Of a stretch of DNA of 13,433 nucleotides, positions 1-9,929 are shown piece after piece. Under the pieces are notes generated by a model, which worked only from the letters and a program-made list of their open reading frames with translations, had not been told where the DNA came from and ran no database searches. The DNA lies in assembly GCF_001949145.1 (NCBI RefSeq), contig NW_019091413.1:332049-345481 (forward strand), given 5' to 3'. Source of the stretch: Acanthaster planci (lineage: Eukaryota > Echinodermata > Asteroidea > Valvatida > Acanthasteridae). Position 1 is the first letter of the stretch, and every line of letters begins with the position of its first letter. A program made the position numbers and the translations under genes.

Positions 1-1169
1 ATTTTGAAAACGGAAAAAATAATAGTCATGCCGGCCCAGCATTATCAACATTGAAAAATGCCCCGGCATGAAGTGGTTAAGAATCACAAGATGGAAATTC
101 TACTGGTGTCCATCCTGCATAAAGAAATTTAGAAGCTGGCAATTCATGTGGCACTGTTGTGAATAGTACATATTACCAGTCCTTTCCGGCCGACAGGTTG
201 TGAACAAAAATTGCTGGGAGGGATTTATACCAAGATATCTTAACATACAACCACTTGAGCACGCAAACTGGAGAATGATCAAGTCCAATCTGAGTACCTG
301 TGTGTCAGTACCAAAGTCTGTTTTATTTTGAAATAAGTCGTGTAAGCATCCAGATGGAATCAGTTTTCAAACTTCAACTTACCACAAACTTTCATTGTTC
401 TTTATCCGTTGATCAAATGCAATTATGCTTCAGGCCTAACAAGTCTGTATTACTGCCCAGCTTATTGTATATAGTCACCTAAAAGGAATTAAGCTGTTTA
501 TATAATTTGTCTAATATATTGTATGCACAACTAGAGATGTGAGATTTTATCCAAATCTGATAATTAAGACAAATCCTGATTTTTATGTACCTGTGAAGGG
601 GGGGTGTGTGATAAAGGATGTTCAGCTGTAGAACTTGGGGGTGCATGTTTGCAAATCTATGACTTGAGATGGGTGTCTTGTTTTGGGGTCAATTTTCCAC
701 AATGTAATTCTACTAAAAAATCACTCCTCCCCCCATGTATTAGGGGTCTATATTGCCACCCACCTACACGTTTGGGCTAATCTGTTTACACCATACAATA
801 AATCACATGTATAGACAGCTGTAATTGTGAATCATTTTCTACTATTTGTTCAGCACAAGTTCAGTAAGTAATGTATTTCAGTCATTAAAAAGCATTGCAA
901 AGTTTGGTTTAAATGGATTAATATGGACAGCTGTGAAACACAGTTCCTGTTACAGGGGCGTTACAAGATGTTTTGTGTGAATGAATTATTTGGTGTTGTT
1001 TGGCCTCTTAAAAGACCCTATGACTACAAAAAAATAAATAAATATAAAAATAAAAAAAGGAGAAATAAGGTCCTCACTTTGTAAAACTAACTTTTTGCCT
1101 TCCAAAACTTGTCCCAAAATTGAACGTTGGCAAATCGAAAAAGCTTGCAAATTCATTGCCCCACTACCA
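1..1169. other. Non-coding stretch, no gene seen
   Basis: No exon can be supported here. Two ORFs of about 60 codons (minus strand 100-288, plus strand 300-482) have no recognisable domain and no convincing splice context, and are the length expected by chance in AT-rich DNA. Visible structure is limited to a perfect 8-bp inverted repeat (CATGCCGG at 27-34 against CCGGCATG at 63-70) and an A-rich tract at about 1028-1058. It could be an upstream intron of the gene that starts to show at 4313, or intergenic DNA. Confidence 0.5.
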
Positions 1170-1408
1170 GAGAAAATCTGTGAAAATCTTTTCCAACTTG
1201 TGAGAAAAAGTGCGAAAATCTTTTCTCACTTGTGAGAACATCTGTGAAAATCTTTTCCCACTTGGGGGAAAATCTGTGAAAATATTTTCCCACTTGTGTG
1301 AAAAGGTGTGAAAATATTTTCCCACTTTTGGCACACTTTTTCACAATTTGTGAAATGAAAATGAATTCCCTGGGAAGAGAAAATACGTGAAAATTTTTTC
1401 CCATTTTG
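1170..1408. repeat. 32-bp degenerate tandem repeat
   Basis: Five contiguous units of exactly 32 bp occupy 1170-1201, 1202-1233, 1234-1265, 1266-1297 and 1298-1329. Each follows the pattern GAGAAAATCTGTGAAAAT then CTTTTCCCACTTGT with a few substitutions. A sixth, diverged unit lies at 1377-1408 after a 47-nt spacer. Within a unit, GTGAAAA and TTTTCCCAC are roughly complementary, so each unit can form a weak hairpin. The minus-strand ORF spanning 1153-1440 is a by-product: 32 is not a multiple of 3, so the frame rotates through the units and a conserved protein repeat is not expected. Confidence 0.9.
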
Positions 1409-2410
1409 GTGTTAACTTTCAATCGCAATGTACTGTACATGTAAGTCTATGGCTTTAAATGCAAAACATTGTGGGTAAAGTGTAGATTTCAGCAGTGGTC
1501 CCAGATGAAACTTTTTTTGCCACTGCTTCAACCGTATACTTTGCTCTGCTTTCTTCAAATTTTACATAATGGTTTTATAGGCAGTACTTGATATTGTGAA
1601 TGCAAATTGGATGTGTTATAGTCTCCAGAAGGAGGTGTTTTTCTGGTTTCGCCCTATAATTTTTGGTTTAAAAAAACCCAGTATTTTTGGCATTACCTCT
1701 ACATACACAATTTCAGGGTGAATAGAAATCCACTCAAAGACCCTTTGCTGCCCTCGGGCAACTCTGGAGGTGTTTTATCAACTTTTGGGTTAAAATGCTA
1801 CATTTTTGCACATTTTTACAAAAAAGTTGATTTCTACATGTAATTTCCCTCCTGCAGCACAAAAAGGGTTTTAAAACAAACAAGCTTTAAAGATCAGAAC
1901 TTGACAAAGAGCTTTACTTGTGGGTACCATTACATTTTATTTACAAACTTCAGAGAGTTTTGCCATCTAAAACTAATCTAATGAAAGCCAGGTTATGAAA
2001 GTGTCAGTCTGTTACCATGGCAACATGACCCCCAGAGAAGAACACATTTTGAGAGAAAAACTGCAGAATGCAAAGCTTCTTGTATTCATTATGAATCCAG
2101 ATACACTTCAATTTAAGTCTTATCCTTACTACAGTCACTTTACAGAAGGGAAATGTGCAAACTCCTTCCAATGTTGCTGTCCCCACGGTCACTGCATGGC
2201 AACATGCATACATGTATATGACCACATGTCCGTGTTACATTCAAATCAGTTAAACACTGTCTACACCCAGCAAAGCTTATAAAAAACACTTTGACAATCA
2301 AGAAATGCAGTAACTACCCTTGCATTATGAGTAGAAAGTTTTAGTGGTTGGGAAAAATAAGAGGTGGAATGTCTGGAAATAGCAGTTTTTTAAAACAAAA
2401 TCTGTAATTT
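1409..2410. other. Non-coding stretch, no gene seen
   Basis: AT-rich DNA with no exon that I can support. A 95-codon plus-strand ORF at 1995-2282 is the only long open frame. It is Cys/His-rich, shows no family motif and lacks good flanking splice sites, so I treat it as chance. The stretch 1620-1860 has the texture of old repeat DNA (for example related CTCCAGAAGGAGGTGTTT and CTCTGGAGGTGTTTT segments), but no element boundary is visible. Confidence 0.45.
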
Positions 2411-2480
2411 TGTTAACAAAACACATTTTTCTGTTTTGCCTGTTAACCAAATACATTTTTCTGTTTTTCCTGTTAACAAT
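2411..2480. repeat. 30-bp minisatellite, about 2.3 copies
   Basis: Unit 1 (2411-2440) and unit 2 (2441-2470) both begin TGTTAAC, continue through ACATTTTTCTGTTTT and end CC. They differ at only a few positions. A partial third unit starts at 2471 with TGTTAACAA. This is a short local duplication with no gene content. Confidence 0.8.
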
Positions 2481-2667
2481 TTTGGTATTTAAACTAGTCA
2501 TATTTTCCTATGGTTTTCCATCCAGACAATCACTAGCAAAAGTATAGAAAAGCATAGTGTCCTTGAAAATGACAACATTCCGGGCAGAAGGATTTCGCAG
2601 ATTGTCTGATGCTGTTATTTAGTTCCTTTATTGTAAGATATTTAAAGATACTGTTGCAGGCCTGGGG

Positions 2668-2718
2668 TTTTTTTTTTTTTGCTTTGTTTTTTTTTTTGGT
2701 TTTTTTTTGTTTTTTTTT
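2668..2718. repeat. T-rich low-complexity tract
   Basis: About 50 bases consist almost only of T runs broken by single G or GC interruptions. The tract lies roughly 40 bp upstream of repeat copy A. It may be a degraded poly(A) tail read on this strand, or a simple replication-slippage tract; nothing in the sequence separates the two. Confidence 0.85.
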
Positions 2719-2758
2719 AGATTTGGTAAGTGTGGGATGTATACTATGTACTGTCTTT

Positions 2759-3101
2759 ATTTCATAAGTCCCTGGGACAGTTTTTCTATTTCTGTTCTTA
2801 GAGACACATCACTTGACCATGTGTTAACATTTGACAATGCCCACTGAGAAGTGAAAATGCCTGCTGTGTAAATCTCACACTGGCTCATGGATAGGAGACA
2901 CTTTAATCTGGTCTGATTGGTCAGGAGTCCATGTGCACGTTCATTGAAGGGGATTCTATTGGACAACTTTCAAAGGGAATAAAATAATAAAATATAAAAT
3001 GGACCGGGGTGTTCAGGAAAATGAAAGTAAAGATTTAGACCCAAATCATTAGAAATCCGTCTTCTTTTTTGACTCTCTGAATAAAGAGGTATTTATGAAT
3101 G
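2759..3101 (+). mobile_element. Repeat copy A, body (MITE-like)
   Basis: This body of about 343 bp is homologous to the reverse complement of 12518-12856. The right end carries GGTATTTATGAATG (3088-3101), identical to the same end of copy B. The left end (2759-2772, ATTTCATAAGTCCC) is a decayed inverted copy with about 10 of 14 matches. Shared internal landmarks, in order, are TTAACATTTGA, CTGAGAAGTG, CTGATTGGT, TATTGGACAA or ATTGGACAA, TTCAGGAAAAT and TTTGACTCTCTGA. In one 79-bp internal stretch I count roughly 82 percent identity by eye. No transposase ORF is present, so it would be non-autonomous. No clear target-site duplication is visible. Confidence 0.8.
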
Positions 3102-3102
3102 G

Positions 3103-3255
3103 GAATAAATATGTGCTTGGCCAGTCTTCATTTAAGACCTTGCTCAGGAAAACGAACGCTGATAATGCCCTCACCTACGGCACGGGCATTAGTCGTGTCC
3201 ATTCTTCTGAGCTGGTCTTAAATGCACGTTAGACTGGCCAAGCGCACATTTATTC
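3103..3255. repeat. Repeat copy A, palindromic module
   Basis: It directly abuts the body at 3101. The left arm (3103-3148, starting GAATAAATATGTGCTTGGCC) is repeated in inverted form at 3205-3255 (ending CTGGCCAAGCGCACATTTA). They flank a core with GATAATGCCCTCACC and GGGCATTAGTCG, in which AATGCCC and GGGCATT form an inner 7-bp stem. The whole module could fold as a long hairpin. Copy B carries the same module next to its body, so the body plus module form one composite family. Confidence 0.8.
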
Positions 3256-4312
3256 TCTTATTAATTAATGTGCATTTACGGGATTTTGTATATGCTAGAG
3301 AGGTCTTGCAAATCCCTATGTTTTTTGCACTCACTCGATAAACCTTGCATCTGCATATAAATGGACATCAGTAGAATGAGGGCTTACAAGAGTTCATTGA
3401 CATATGAACCTTTTGGTTTACTTTCCATGTGCAAAGGAATCATCCAACAATGTCACTCACTAAAGGGGATTGATTCATAATTGGGTGGGCATCTATGGCT
3501 ACCACTGAGGTCATTTAGATTGTTTATTGTTCTTGATAGTGCTGGTACTCTCTCCTGGGTGCACTCTAGATCTCATTAACAGTATTCTCGTGCACACCCA
3601 TAAACACTTGTTTTTCTTTGCAAAAGTTTTTGAGCAGATAAGAGGGTTCATCATTGTGAGTAAGAGTGTAAGTCTAATTTGATCTGGATTGCACCTGTTA
3701 TAGGATCTGAAAGTTTGGATACAGTGCCACTTTTAACGCCCATTCATGTAAATTGTTAGTTTTGGTATCGTCTTTGTCGGCCTGAATAACCTTGTCTTAC
3801 ACAGGTGGAAAGCTAGAAATAAGTGTGATGGCTAATTTGTGCCCATATTTTTAGATTTCTAAAAAAAAAAAGGAAACTGATTGCCTCTTTGAATCCAAAA
3901 ATTATTAATCCTAAATTTATAATCAACTTTTCAAAATTGCTGTTACCAATATCCATTGTTAGCAGTATGTTCATTTTATGTGTGTGGTGTAGCTTTCCAG
4001 TTATAGGGACGTATTTAAATTGACGTTTTACAATTTTGATCCAAGGTTGCAGGTTATTTTTCATACTGGTATCTTATTTATTGAGATGCTGACTTTTGGT
4101 ATGCAAATCTGTAGAGTCTAAATGGCAGCAGACATTCTTTTTCTCAGTCATTGGAGTATGACATAGAAATAAACTGGATAGCATTTGTCTCATTTTGGTT
4201 CAAGCAGAAAAAAATAATTAAAAACCCAAATAAAAATAATAAATAACTTTTGTTCAGTCTGATGAACAAACATTTATTTCCCAATATTATGTAGATTTTG
4301 GATCTCAAACAG
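3256..4312. other. Non-coding stretch upstream of first visible exon
   Basis: No exon is supported. The minus-strand ORF at 3813-4064 has low-complexity codons and no motif. A weak inverted pair, TGGGT-GCAC at 3556-3564 against GTGCACACCCA at 3590-3600, may be chance. The stretch ends in an A-rich tract (about 4207-4250) and then a pyrimidine-containing run leading to the AG at 4311-4312 that opens the first exon. If the gene has earlier exons, this is the 3' part of an intron. Confidence 0.5.
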
Positions 4313-4457
4313 CATCCACCGCATCCTCTGGAATGGGAAGAGCATCCTGTTCAACTAGCCAATCAACGCTGAGCACAGGCTCAAGACCTTCAGTGATTGG
4401 TCGAAATGAACCTCGTGTAAGAGGAGATGGAAGAGATGGTGACACATCAAGCTCTGT
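4313..4457 (+). CDS. Exon 1 in window: Ser/Thr-rich linker of unknown helical-repeat protein
   Basis: This internal exon lies between acceptor CTCAAACAG (ending 4312) and donor GTAAGT (4458-4463), which matches the consensus well. The first two bases complete a codon begun upstream. The reading then is STASSGMGRASCSTS followed by QSTLSTGSRPSV, a segment rich in Arg, Gly and Asp, and finally DTSSS. It ends with two leftover bases (GT), which join in phase to the A at 7360 to make Val. The composition (Ser, Thr, Gly, Arg, almost no large hydrophobics) points to a disordered linker, so no fold or function can be read from it. The antisense ORF over this stretch is a shadow. The function is unknown. 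Confidence 0.6.
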
Positions 4458-7359
4458 GTAAGTTATGTAGTTTGCCTTTGTTAATTTAAAGAGTTTAGTT
4501 GAATTTGGATGCATTGTATCCGTAAGCATGGGTCCCTCATTTTTTAACTATTAACATTTATGATTTACCCCAAGCTTTCCGTATTACAGGGCTAGAAATG
4601 GGCCTAAAGGCAGCTGAATTTGTCAGTTTACTGGAGCCAGTATTTCCCATATGCCATTAAAAATATATGTTCTAAAGAATTAAACAACTTAATACAAAGT
4701 AACAAAATTAAAAAAGCTAACTTTCAGTCGATCAAAGTCCAGCGGTTTGCACGATATAGTTTACTTGACTAACCCCAAACACGTGCTAAATTACGCCAAC
4801 AGCCGGGCACTGGACCTATACCGTGTACATGTACACACACTTAAAAAGGGAACTAACTGCAATAGGCAGAGTGCAAATCACTTGGCTACCGCAAGAATTT
4901 ATGCACAAGTCTATGGTTGTGGCCATGGCCAGTTTCTATAGAATCTTGTGTAAATTCCAGCCATAGCCAAGTGAATCAGACATGTCCTGTGCAAGACAGC
5001 ATTGAGATCATGACACTGGCTGCGTGTTGGAAGCAAAACATGCTGTGTGTGTACAGGCCTGTCATACATATTGTGGACCTCTGCACACAAGAAGTCCACA
5101 TAATGCAGGGTACGATGGCGTTGTGTGGAGTCTGGACTTGCACATATCCACACCATGTTTTCCCCTCTCTGAAAAACAGTTTCAGAGGCTTTTTGGAGTC
5201 TACATGTAGGTTATCTGTGGCAAAATGAAGAGGAACAGTCAATTTAGAAACCACATGCAGGGATGTTTATTTTCACTGATGTAACAAGGGACGCTGTCAC
5301 AAACTGTGCCCAAACTTCGTGGAAAGACGCATTTACAAAATGAGAAATTTTGATACCAAATAGCAACCATATTTCCCCCTTCAGTGTTAAATATTCATTT
5401 GCTCCCCATGGTACTGCTTTTAATATAGTCGTGTCTAAAACTGCATGTTGGAAAGTCAGTTTCTTTTATTAAAATTGCTTCAAAATCTTGCACAAAGTTT
5501 TTTCACCAAAAGTACATGTACCTGCATGCAGTATTTGCAGGAAAGCACAAAGCAGGAACTGTTCATAACAAATGTTGTACCTACACGTATATAGATTGGC
5601 AGAGATTCCTCAAAATACTTTGGCCGTCTAATAACAATTTAAGTTTGTGTGAAAATTTTCTTTTAATTCATGAAGTGCTGAATACAAAATAGAGCGTTGC
5701 AGTGCTGGAATCGTGCCATAGTCTGCTAGTGCATCTAATGAATATTCAAAACGTCTCAGCTCCCCATACATACTCTTTGTACATGCTGTACAGTGTTCGA
5801 CCACAAACCTGTTTACTTCATGTACATGCAAGCTACGTTGCAGTTAACGTGGGCTCATGTGGTGTACATAGTAAGACACAGAAAAAAAACGTGTAATTAT
5901 AGAGACACATTGCTCAGTCAAGTATAGTCCCTCCCTTTGTGCACCACTTAGTCGAGAGTTAGCACATGCGCACTTGAACACTTACATGTAACTGTGGATT
6001 TCGAGGCAGGCAACGTTAGATGCAGACCATGGTTTATACAAACAAGTAAAGTTCACGGAGATAACCTAATAACTAAAAATTGATTAGAAATTAGACCACT
6101 CTATTAAATGAACCCAGTTGCACAAAAATAGTTATTTTTAAAAAAATATACACAACCCGATTTGAAAGAAAATACGTCCACATTCATTTTCTTTTTCTCC
6201 AGTTTATCACAACAAACAAAATTAAGTGCCGTGTGTATTAAGACCTAATCAGACATCAGTAGTATTTTAGAGTTATTGCGAATTGAATATTTTCCATGAG
6301 GAGCATTTATCCGTACTAGTGCATGTATACTTGGAAAATGTATTGAAACTGAAATCTGAACTAATAGAGTACATGTACATATACCCGCACATCATGCACA
6401 CATTAATTTGATCGTGGCCAAGCAGTCGACCAAGAGCCAAAATTGAAATTGAACAAAGGACAATTCGCAATAGCTTAAACATAACATGGTCTCCTTTTTT
6501 AAACACTCGTTCAATTACACGTACCAAGATGTGCAGCACACGTGGAAAAACTGGGGAACAATTTAAAATTTTGATTTTAAAATACTGCTTTTTACTCTTG
6601 GAAATGTAACTTTCGCAGACATCTTTCACCCGTTTTTCTTCGAAATGTCATTTATGATTAACAAGAAACACATCACAAAATGAAATCTGAAGCTTGATTA
6701 TATTTCTCTGGTATAAATTCAGCAAACTTTTACACAGTTTGAAAGATTTCCACAGATAGATTTTGGTATTGGCTTTGTTGGCTGGTGTCACCATTTTAAC
6801 AAGCAAAAGAAAGTGATCACGACTCAGCCAAATTCTAGCGCATGCTCACAAACTAAGTGGAAGGGGTGAATATACATGCAGTGCAGGTAGAAGAAAACTG
6901 GGCAATGACTGTTCTTACAATACGACTGACAAGGTGGGTGATGAACAGGCACAAATCATGGTCACCATTGGTGATAAGAATTAAACGTTGGTATTTATCA
7001 TTTTTTAGGCGCAAATGAGACTGTTTTGGTCGCACCATACAGCACATAAGCATTACATCTTAACTGCTAGATTGTATAGATCTGCTGTTGGAGTGCATAT
7101 GTTTTCTTGTCAAGTCATCTAGATGTTAGTTCATAGCAACTGTATAGTTTCTTGTTAGGCAAAGAGTACATGAAATGTCAAACTCTCAACCGATCTTTAA
7201 CTTGAGCTCGTGTAATAGGAAATTGCCCTTAAAAATGAAAAATATAATTCAAGTTTCTGGATACCTAATGTGGTATGTTGAAATAAAAGTTGTCACACCC
7301 ATCCTTTTTGCAGATCTATTCAACATACTATACATACGTGTAAAATGTTTATTTTGCAG
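4458..7359 (+). other. Intron, about 2.9 kb
   Basis: It starts GTAAGT and ends TTTATTTTGCAG, both good splice signals, and is phase 2. No nested gene is supported. The overlapping ORFs at 4747-5254 and 5628-5896 run on both strands through hairpin-rich DNA. The 118-codon minus-strand ORF at 6273-6629 has no motif and sits in AT-rich intron. Contents worth noting are the inverted-repeat cluster at 4876-5187, several TACATGTA words and a palindrome GTGTACATGTACAC at 4823-4836. Confidence 0.6.
4876..5187. repeat. Cluster of consecutive hairpin-forming inverted repeats
   Basis: Four inverted pairs follow one another. First, 4876-4909 pairs with 4945-4976; both contain a form of TCACTTGGCTA and of GAATTTA..CACAAG, and the loop holds the perfect palindrome TGGCCATGGCCA at 4920-4931. 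Second, TGTGGAC at 5072-5078 pairs with GTCCACA at 5094-5100. Third, GTGTGGA at 5123-5129 pairs with TCCACAC at 5147-5153. Fourth, CTCTGAAA at 5167-5174 pairs with TTTCAGAG at 5180-5187. The first pair looks like the remnant of a fold-back element. The short ones could be chance. Confidence 0.55.
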
Positions 7360-7610
7360 ACACTCAAGTCCTGTAGTTGCCGACATCACTGCATCTGTCT
7401 CAGACACAGATAGTGAGGATGCCATCGTCCTTCAGTTCTCTCAGCTTACCTTGCCTCAGTTTGCAACAGATGTCTTGTTTCATGTGACTCCACTTCTTAA
7501 AACAGGCACCACTGAAGTGGTTGTTGCTAGTGTGTATCTTTTGAATGAGGCTATGAAGCTGGTAAGAGTTGCCATGACAACAGATATCTGGGATGATGGC
7601 AGTGCAGCAG
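7360..7610 (+). CDS. Exon 2 in window: start of Leu-rich helical region
   Basis: The acceptor is TTTATTTTGCAG (ending 7359). One base completes the Val codon from the previous exon. The protein starts HSSPVVADITASVSDTDSED, an acidic Ser-rich stretch, and then turns helical with AIVLQFSQLTLPQFATDVLF and TEVVVASVYLLNEAMKL. The pattern of paired amphipathic helices resembles HEAT/ARM-type solenoids; no family signature is recognised. Three donors are possible: GTAAGA at 7562 (phase 0), GTAGAG at 7611 (one base left over) and GTGAGT at 7622 (phase 0). I chose 7610 because only that one joins in frame to the open block at 7903, and because the extension (VRVAMTTDIWDDGSAA) stays open and protein-like. 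The true end may be 7561 or 7621. Confidence 0.7.
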
Positions 7611-7902
7611 GTAGAGCATTGGTGAGTTGATTGCTTTGGAGATCTACTAAAGATTGATTGTTGGTGTGATTCTGAATGCAAATTTGTAGTGTAGCTTACC
7701 ACTGCAAGTTGGTAGTATATCAATGTAGATCAACATGTTAATTTTTGTTAAGGATGAAAACTGATAAAGACAGTTTGAGGTTTCATTGAATTTTTAATAT
7801 GTGTTGTGCTTTTGAAAGGGATTCTTGGATGAAATGATCAGAGTTTGTCACTTGCAAGGAACTAGTGTTTGTATTTCACTGAAAAACTCTGTTGTGATGT
7901 AG

Positions 7903-8172
7903 ACATGATCCTTCTAGTCGAGTCCATCACAAGTACCTACAAGTCCATCATACATGTACATCCACCCCAAGTGATTCATTCTTCAGCCAAACCAGAAGCT
8001 ATTCAAATGAACTGTGACAAACATTGCCTTGTCAGTGTTCACCGCGTTACATTTCGTGAAAGGACTTGTGATGGACTCAACTGCAACACTGACAGAGGTC
8101 GCTCTATTTTGAAACTTTTGTATTTAGCCAATTATTGGCAGACACGGATTCAGTCTTCTGGACGGAATGAAG
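7903..8172 (+). CDS. Exon 3 in window: possible cassette exon, 270 nt
   Basis: The acceptor is GTGATGTAG (ending 7902) and the donor is a strong GTAAGC (8173). Only one frame stays open across all 270 bases, which is unlikely by chance at this base composition. It reads ACATG-based MILLVESITSTYKSII, then a Cys/His-containing middle, then RGRSILKLLYLANYWQTRI and SSGRNE. It enters with one base needed and leaves with one base over, so its length is a multiple of three and it could be skipped without a frame change. Entry fits only the donor at 7611. Exit fits the weaker acceptor at 8276, not the strong one at 8260. It is either a regulated cassette exon or a block whose boundaries I have slightly wrong. 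The function is unknown. Confidence 0.55.
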
Positions 8173-8260
8173 GTAAGCAATTTATATTGGACTGGAAACA
8201 TTGAAAACTAGATTGACTAAAATTGTCTTCATTGAACTCAAATTTTGTTGTTCACTTCAG

Positions 8261-8464
8261 ACTGACAAGTTGTCAGATAGCTTTGAAGTCCTCGGTGAGG
8301 TTCTTCACTATCATTATCATCATTGCCACGGTGATCATGATGGTGAACAATCCATCCCTGTTGGACACGTATCCAAGGAAACGTTTGTTCACCATCGGCT
8401 CTCCATGATTGCTATCATTACTCTGGTGAAGACAGTGATTCAAGACCTTGTTCCATTTGAAAAG
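8261..8464 (+). CDS. Exon 4 in window: helical region with His/Asp-rich loop
   Basis: The strong acceptor TTGTTCACTTCAG ends at 8260 and the donor GTAACC starts at 8465, leaving 204 nt and phase 0 at both ends. A second in-frame acceptor at 8275-8276 would start the exon at 8277 and suits exon 3. The protein begins TDKLSDSFEVLGEVLHYH, continues into YHHCHGDHDGE, which is unusually rich in His and Asp, and then gives SMIAIITLVKTVIQDLVPF, a hydrophobic helix. The helices fit the solenoid style of the other exons. The His/Asp loop could be a flexible insertion or could bind a metal ion, but no known metal-site pattern is matched. Other ORFs in this interval are shadows. Confidence 0.78.
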
Positions 8465-9929
8465 GTAACCACAGGTGTTATATTCCATCAGAGCTGTTAC
8501 TTTTATAATGGATTCAGAAGTACCTAAAGCTTACAGTGACAAATCCATGCATGTGTGTAGTGTGTATGATAGAATGACAGCCTTGCACATAGAAAAGAAA
8601 ATATCTATGTGATTAATAGGAAGTGCCTGGGATTAAAAGAATGCTGGAAGTAAGAATTACATGCCGCATGATCATTGTGTGTCAAGGGTTGATGTACTTG
8701 GGAGACATGTGAAATTCGATGCAACCCTGATCAGGTTGGGGACCAAGGCCAAATTTAGCTGTGGTGCTAGATTGTGTATATGTTGCTGAATTACAGTAAG
8801 TGATGACATCATTTTATTCTCACAAGATTTACTGTAGAAAGGTTTCGGAGATTGCAGTTCACATGAGGAGATTGATGAAATTTCTCAGAACCATTTATAC
8901 TCGTGAAAAAAGCTTAGCCAAAATTTATTTCCTTTTGCAAGTCTTTTTTTTTTAAATAGTCTGTAATATAAATTTGGAAGGACTAGGAATCAGTCTTAAA
9001 TTTGGCACAGCGGCCATTCATTGGCAGAGACAGAGACATTGAGAAGCCTTCCTGTGCACATTTTCTGAATGGTATATTGGAGAACCCACATGGCAAGCAT
9101 AAAATGTGCTCAACAAAAACCAATGAAGGCATTAAATGCCAACATTTTTATACATAAAGTAAGTTTAGCAAAAGCACTACATTGTCAGCTGAGCTCATGT
9201 ACGTGGTGATAAAAAATCCAACACTGCATCAAAAGTTTTGGTTGAGAAACCTTGGCGATTCACTTTCAAAGAATGAGGATGGAAGAAATGTTGATATTGA
9301 GTGTTGGGTAACATGTTTGGTTTAAATCTGGGGAATCATTGTTATTTTTGTTGAAAATTTAGGCCAATGAAGAGATCAAGGTCATTCCAGAGTCATGATC
9401 TAAAAGAAACTGAAAATGATATAATTATCACTTGATCAAGGGAAGTACACACAGTCTAGTGATGTCGCTAGATGTAGCCTTGGTCCTCAACCTGCTCGTT
9501 TGACATGCATGGCAGTGGAGAAACATGAAAGGATCCCAGTTAGTTTCTGATTAATGAATTCGGCCAAATCACAGCAGTGTTTTGTACCATGATCTACTAT
9601 CATGACTTTTCTTAAACTGACTGTGAGGCAGTGAAACTGGTCAACGTAATGCCTTGGTATAACAGTATGGGTTGTGTTTTGATTAGAATAAATGCTGTCC
9701 TAGTGAAACCTAGGCAGCATCTTGTGATTTTCATATATTTTCAATCAGATGTCATACTTCAGGTACAGTATATAGTGCCCCTCGTCATTTTGCTCAGCTT
9801 TCTATTGTTTCTGAATGAAGGTGTATTATGTAATAATATGATCAAGATATAATCAGAAGCAATGGGTTTGATTAAAAAATTATTTTATAAGTTTTCATTT
9901 GCTGCTCTACACTCTCTTTTGTTTCTCAG
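8465..9929 (+). other. Intron, about 1.5 kb, phase 0
   Basis: It starts GTAACC and ends TTTTGTTTCTCAG with a good pyrimidine tract. It contains the inverted-repeat element at 8729-9497. No exon is supported inside. The 73-codon ORF at 9631-9852 is hydrophobic low-information sequence without splice signals or motifs. Confidence 0.7.
8729..9497. mobile_element. Inverted-repeat element with ~85-bp diverged arms
   Basis: The left arm (8729-8815) starts GATCAGGTTGGGGACCAAGG. The reverse complement of the right arm (9413-9497) starts GAGCAGGTTGAGGACCAAGG. Further matching blocks follow in the same order: TTAGC or CTAGC, GCTAGATTGTGT or ACTAGACTGTGT, AAGTGAT and ATCATTTT. I estimate around 70 percent identity by eye, with small gaps. 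The interior of about 600 bp has no transposase-like ORF. This looks like an old non-autonomous DNA transposon or fold-back element of about 770 bp. No target-site duplication is apparent, so the ends are approximate. Confidence 0.6.

Noticed and set aside
1153-1440. 95-codon minus-strand ORF with Phe/Ser/His-rich repeated peptide
   Set aside because: It is produced by the 32-bp tandem array. The unit is not a multiple of three and there is no start context, splice site or family motif.
1995-2282. 95-codon plus-strand ORF, Cys/His-rich
   Set aside because: No domain pattern, no good flanking splice signals, and a length that chance can give in a window of this size. A lineage-specific exon cannot be fully excluded.
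4305-4529. 74-codon minus-strand ORF
   Set aside because: It is antisense to exon 1; the plus strand has matching splice sites and phase, so this is a shadow.
4747-5254. Overlapping ORFs of 61 to 103 codons on both strands
   Set aside because: They lie in hairpin-rich intron where the complementary arms keep several frames open. None has a domain or splice context.
6273-6629. 118-codon minus-strand ORF, the longest on that strand
   Set aside because: It lies in AT-rich intron, with low-complexity composition and no motif or nearby promoter or poly(A) signal. A nested gene would need transcript evidence.
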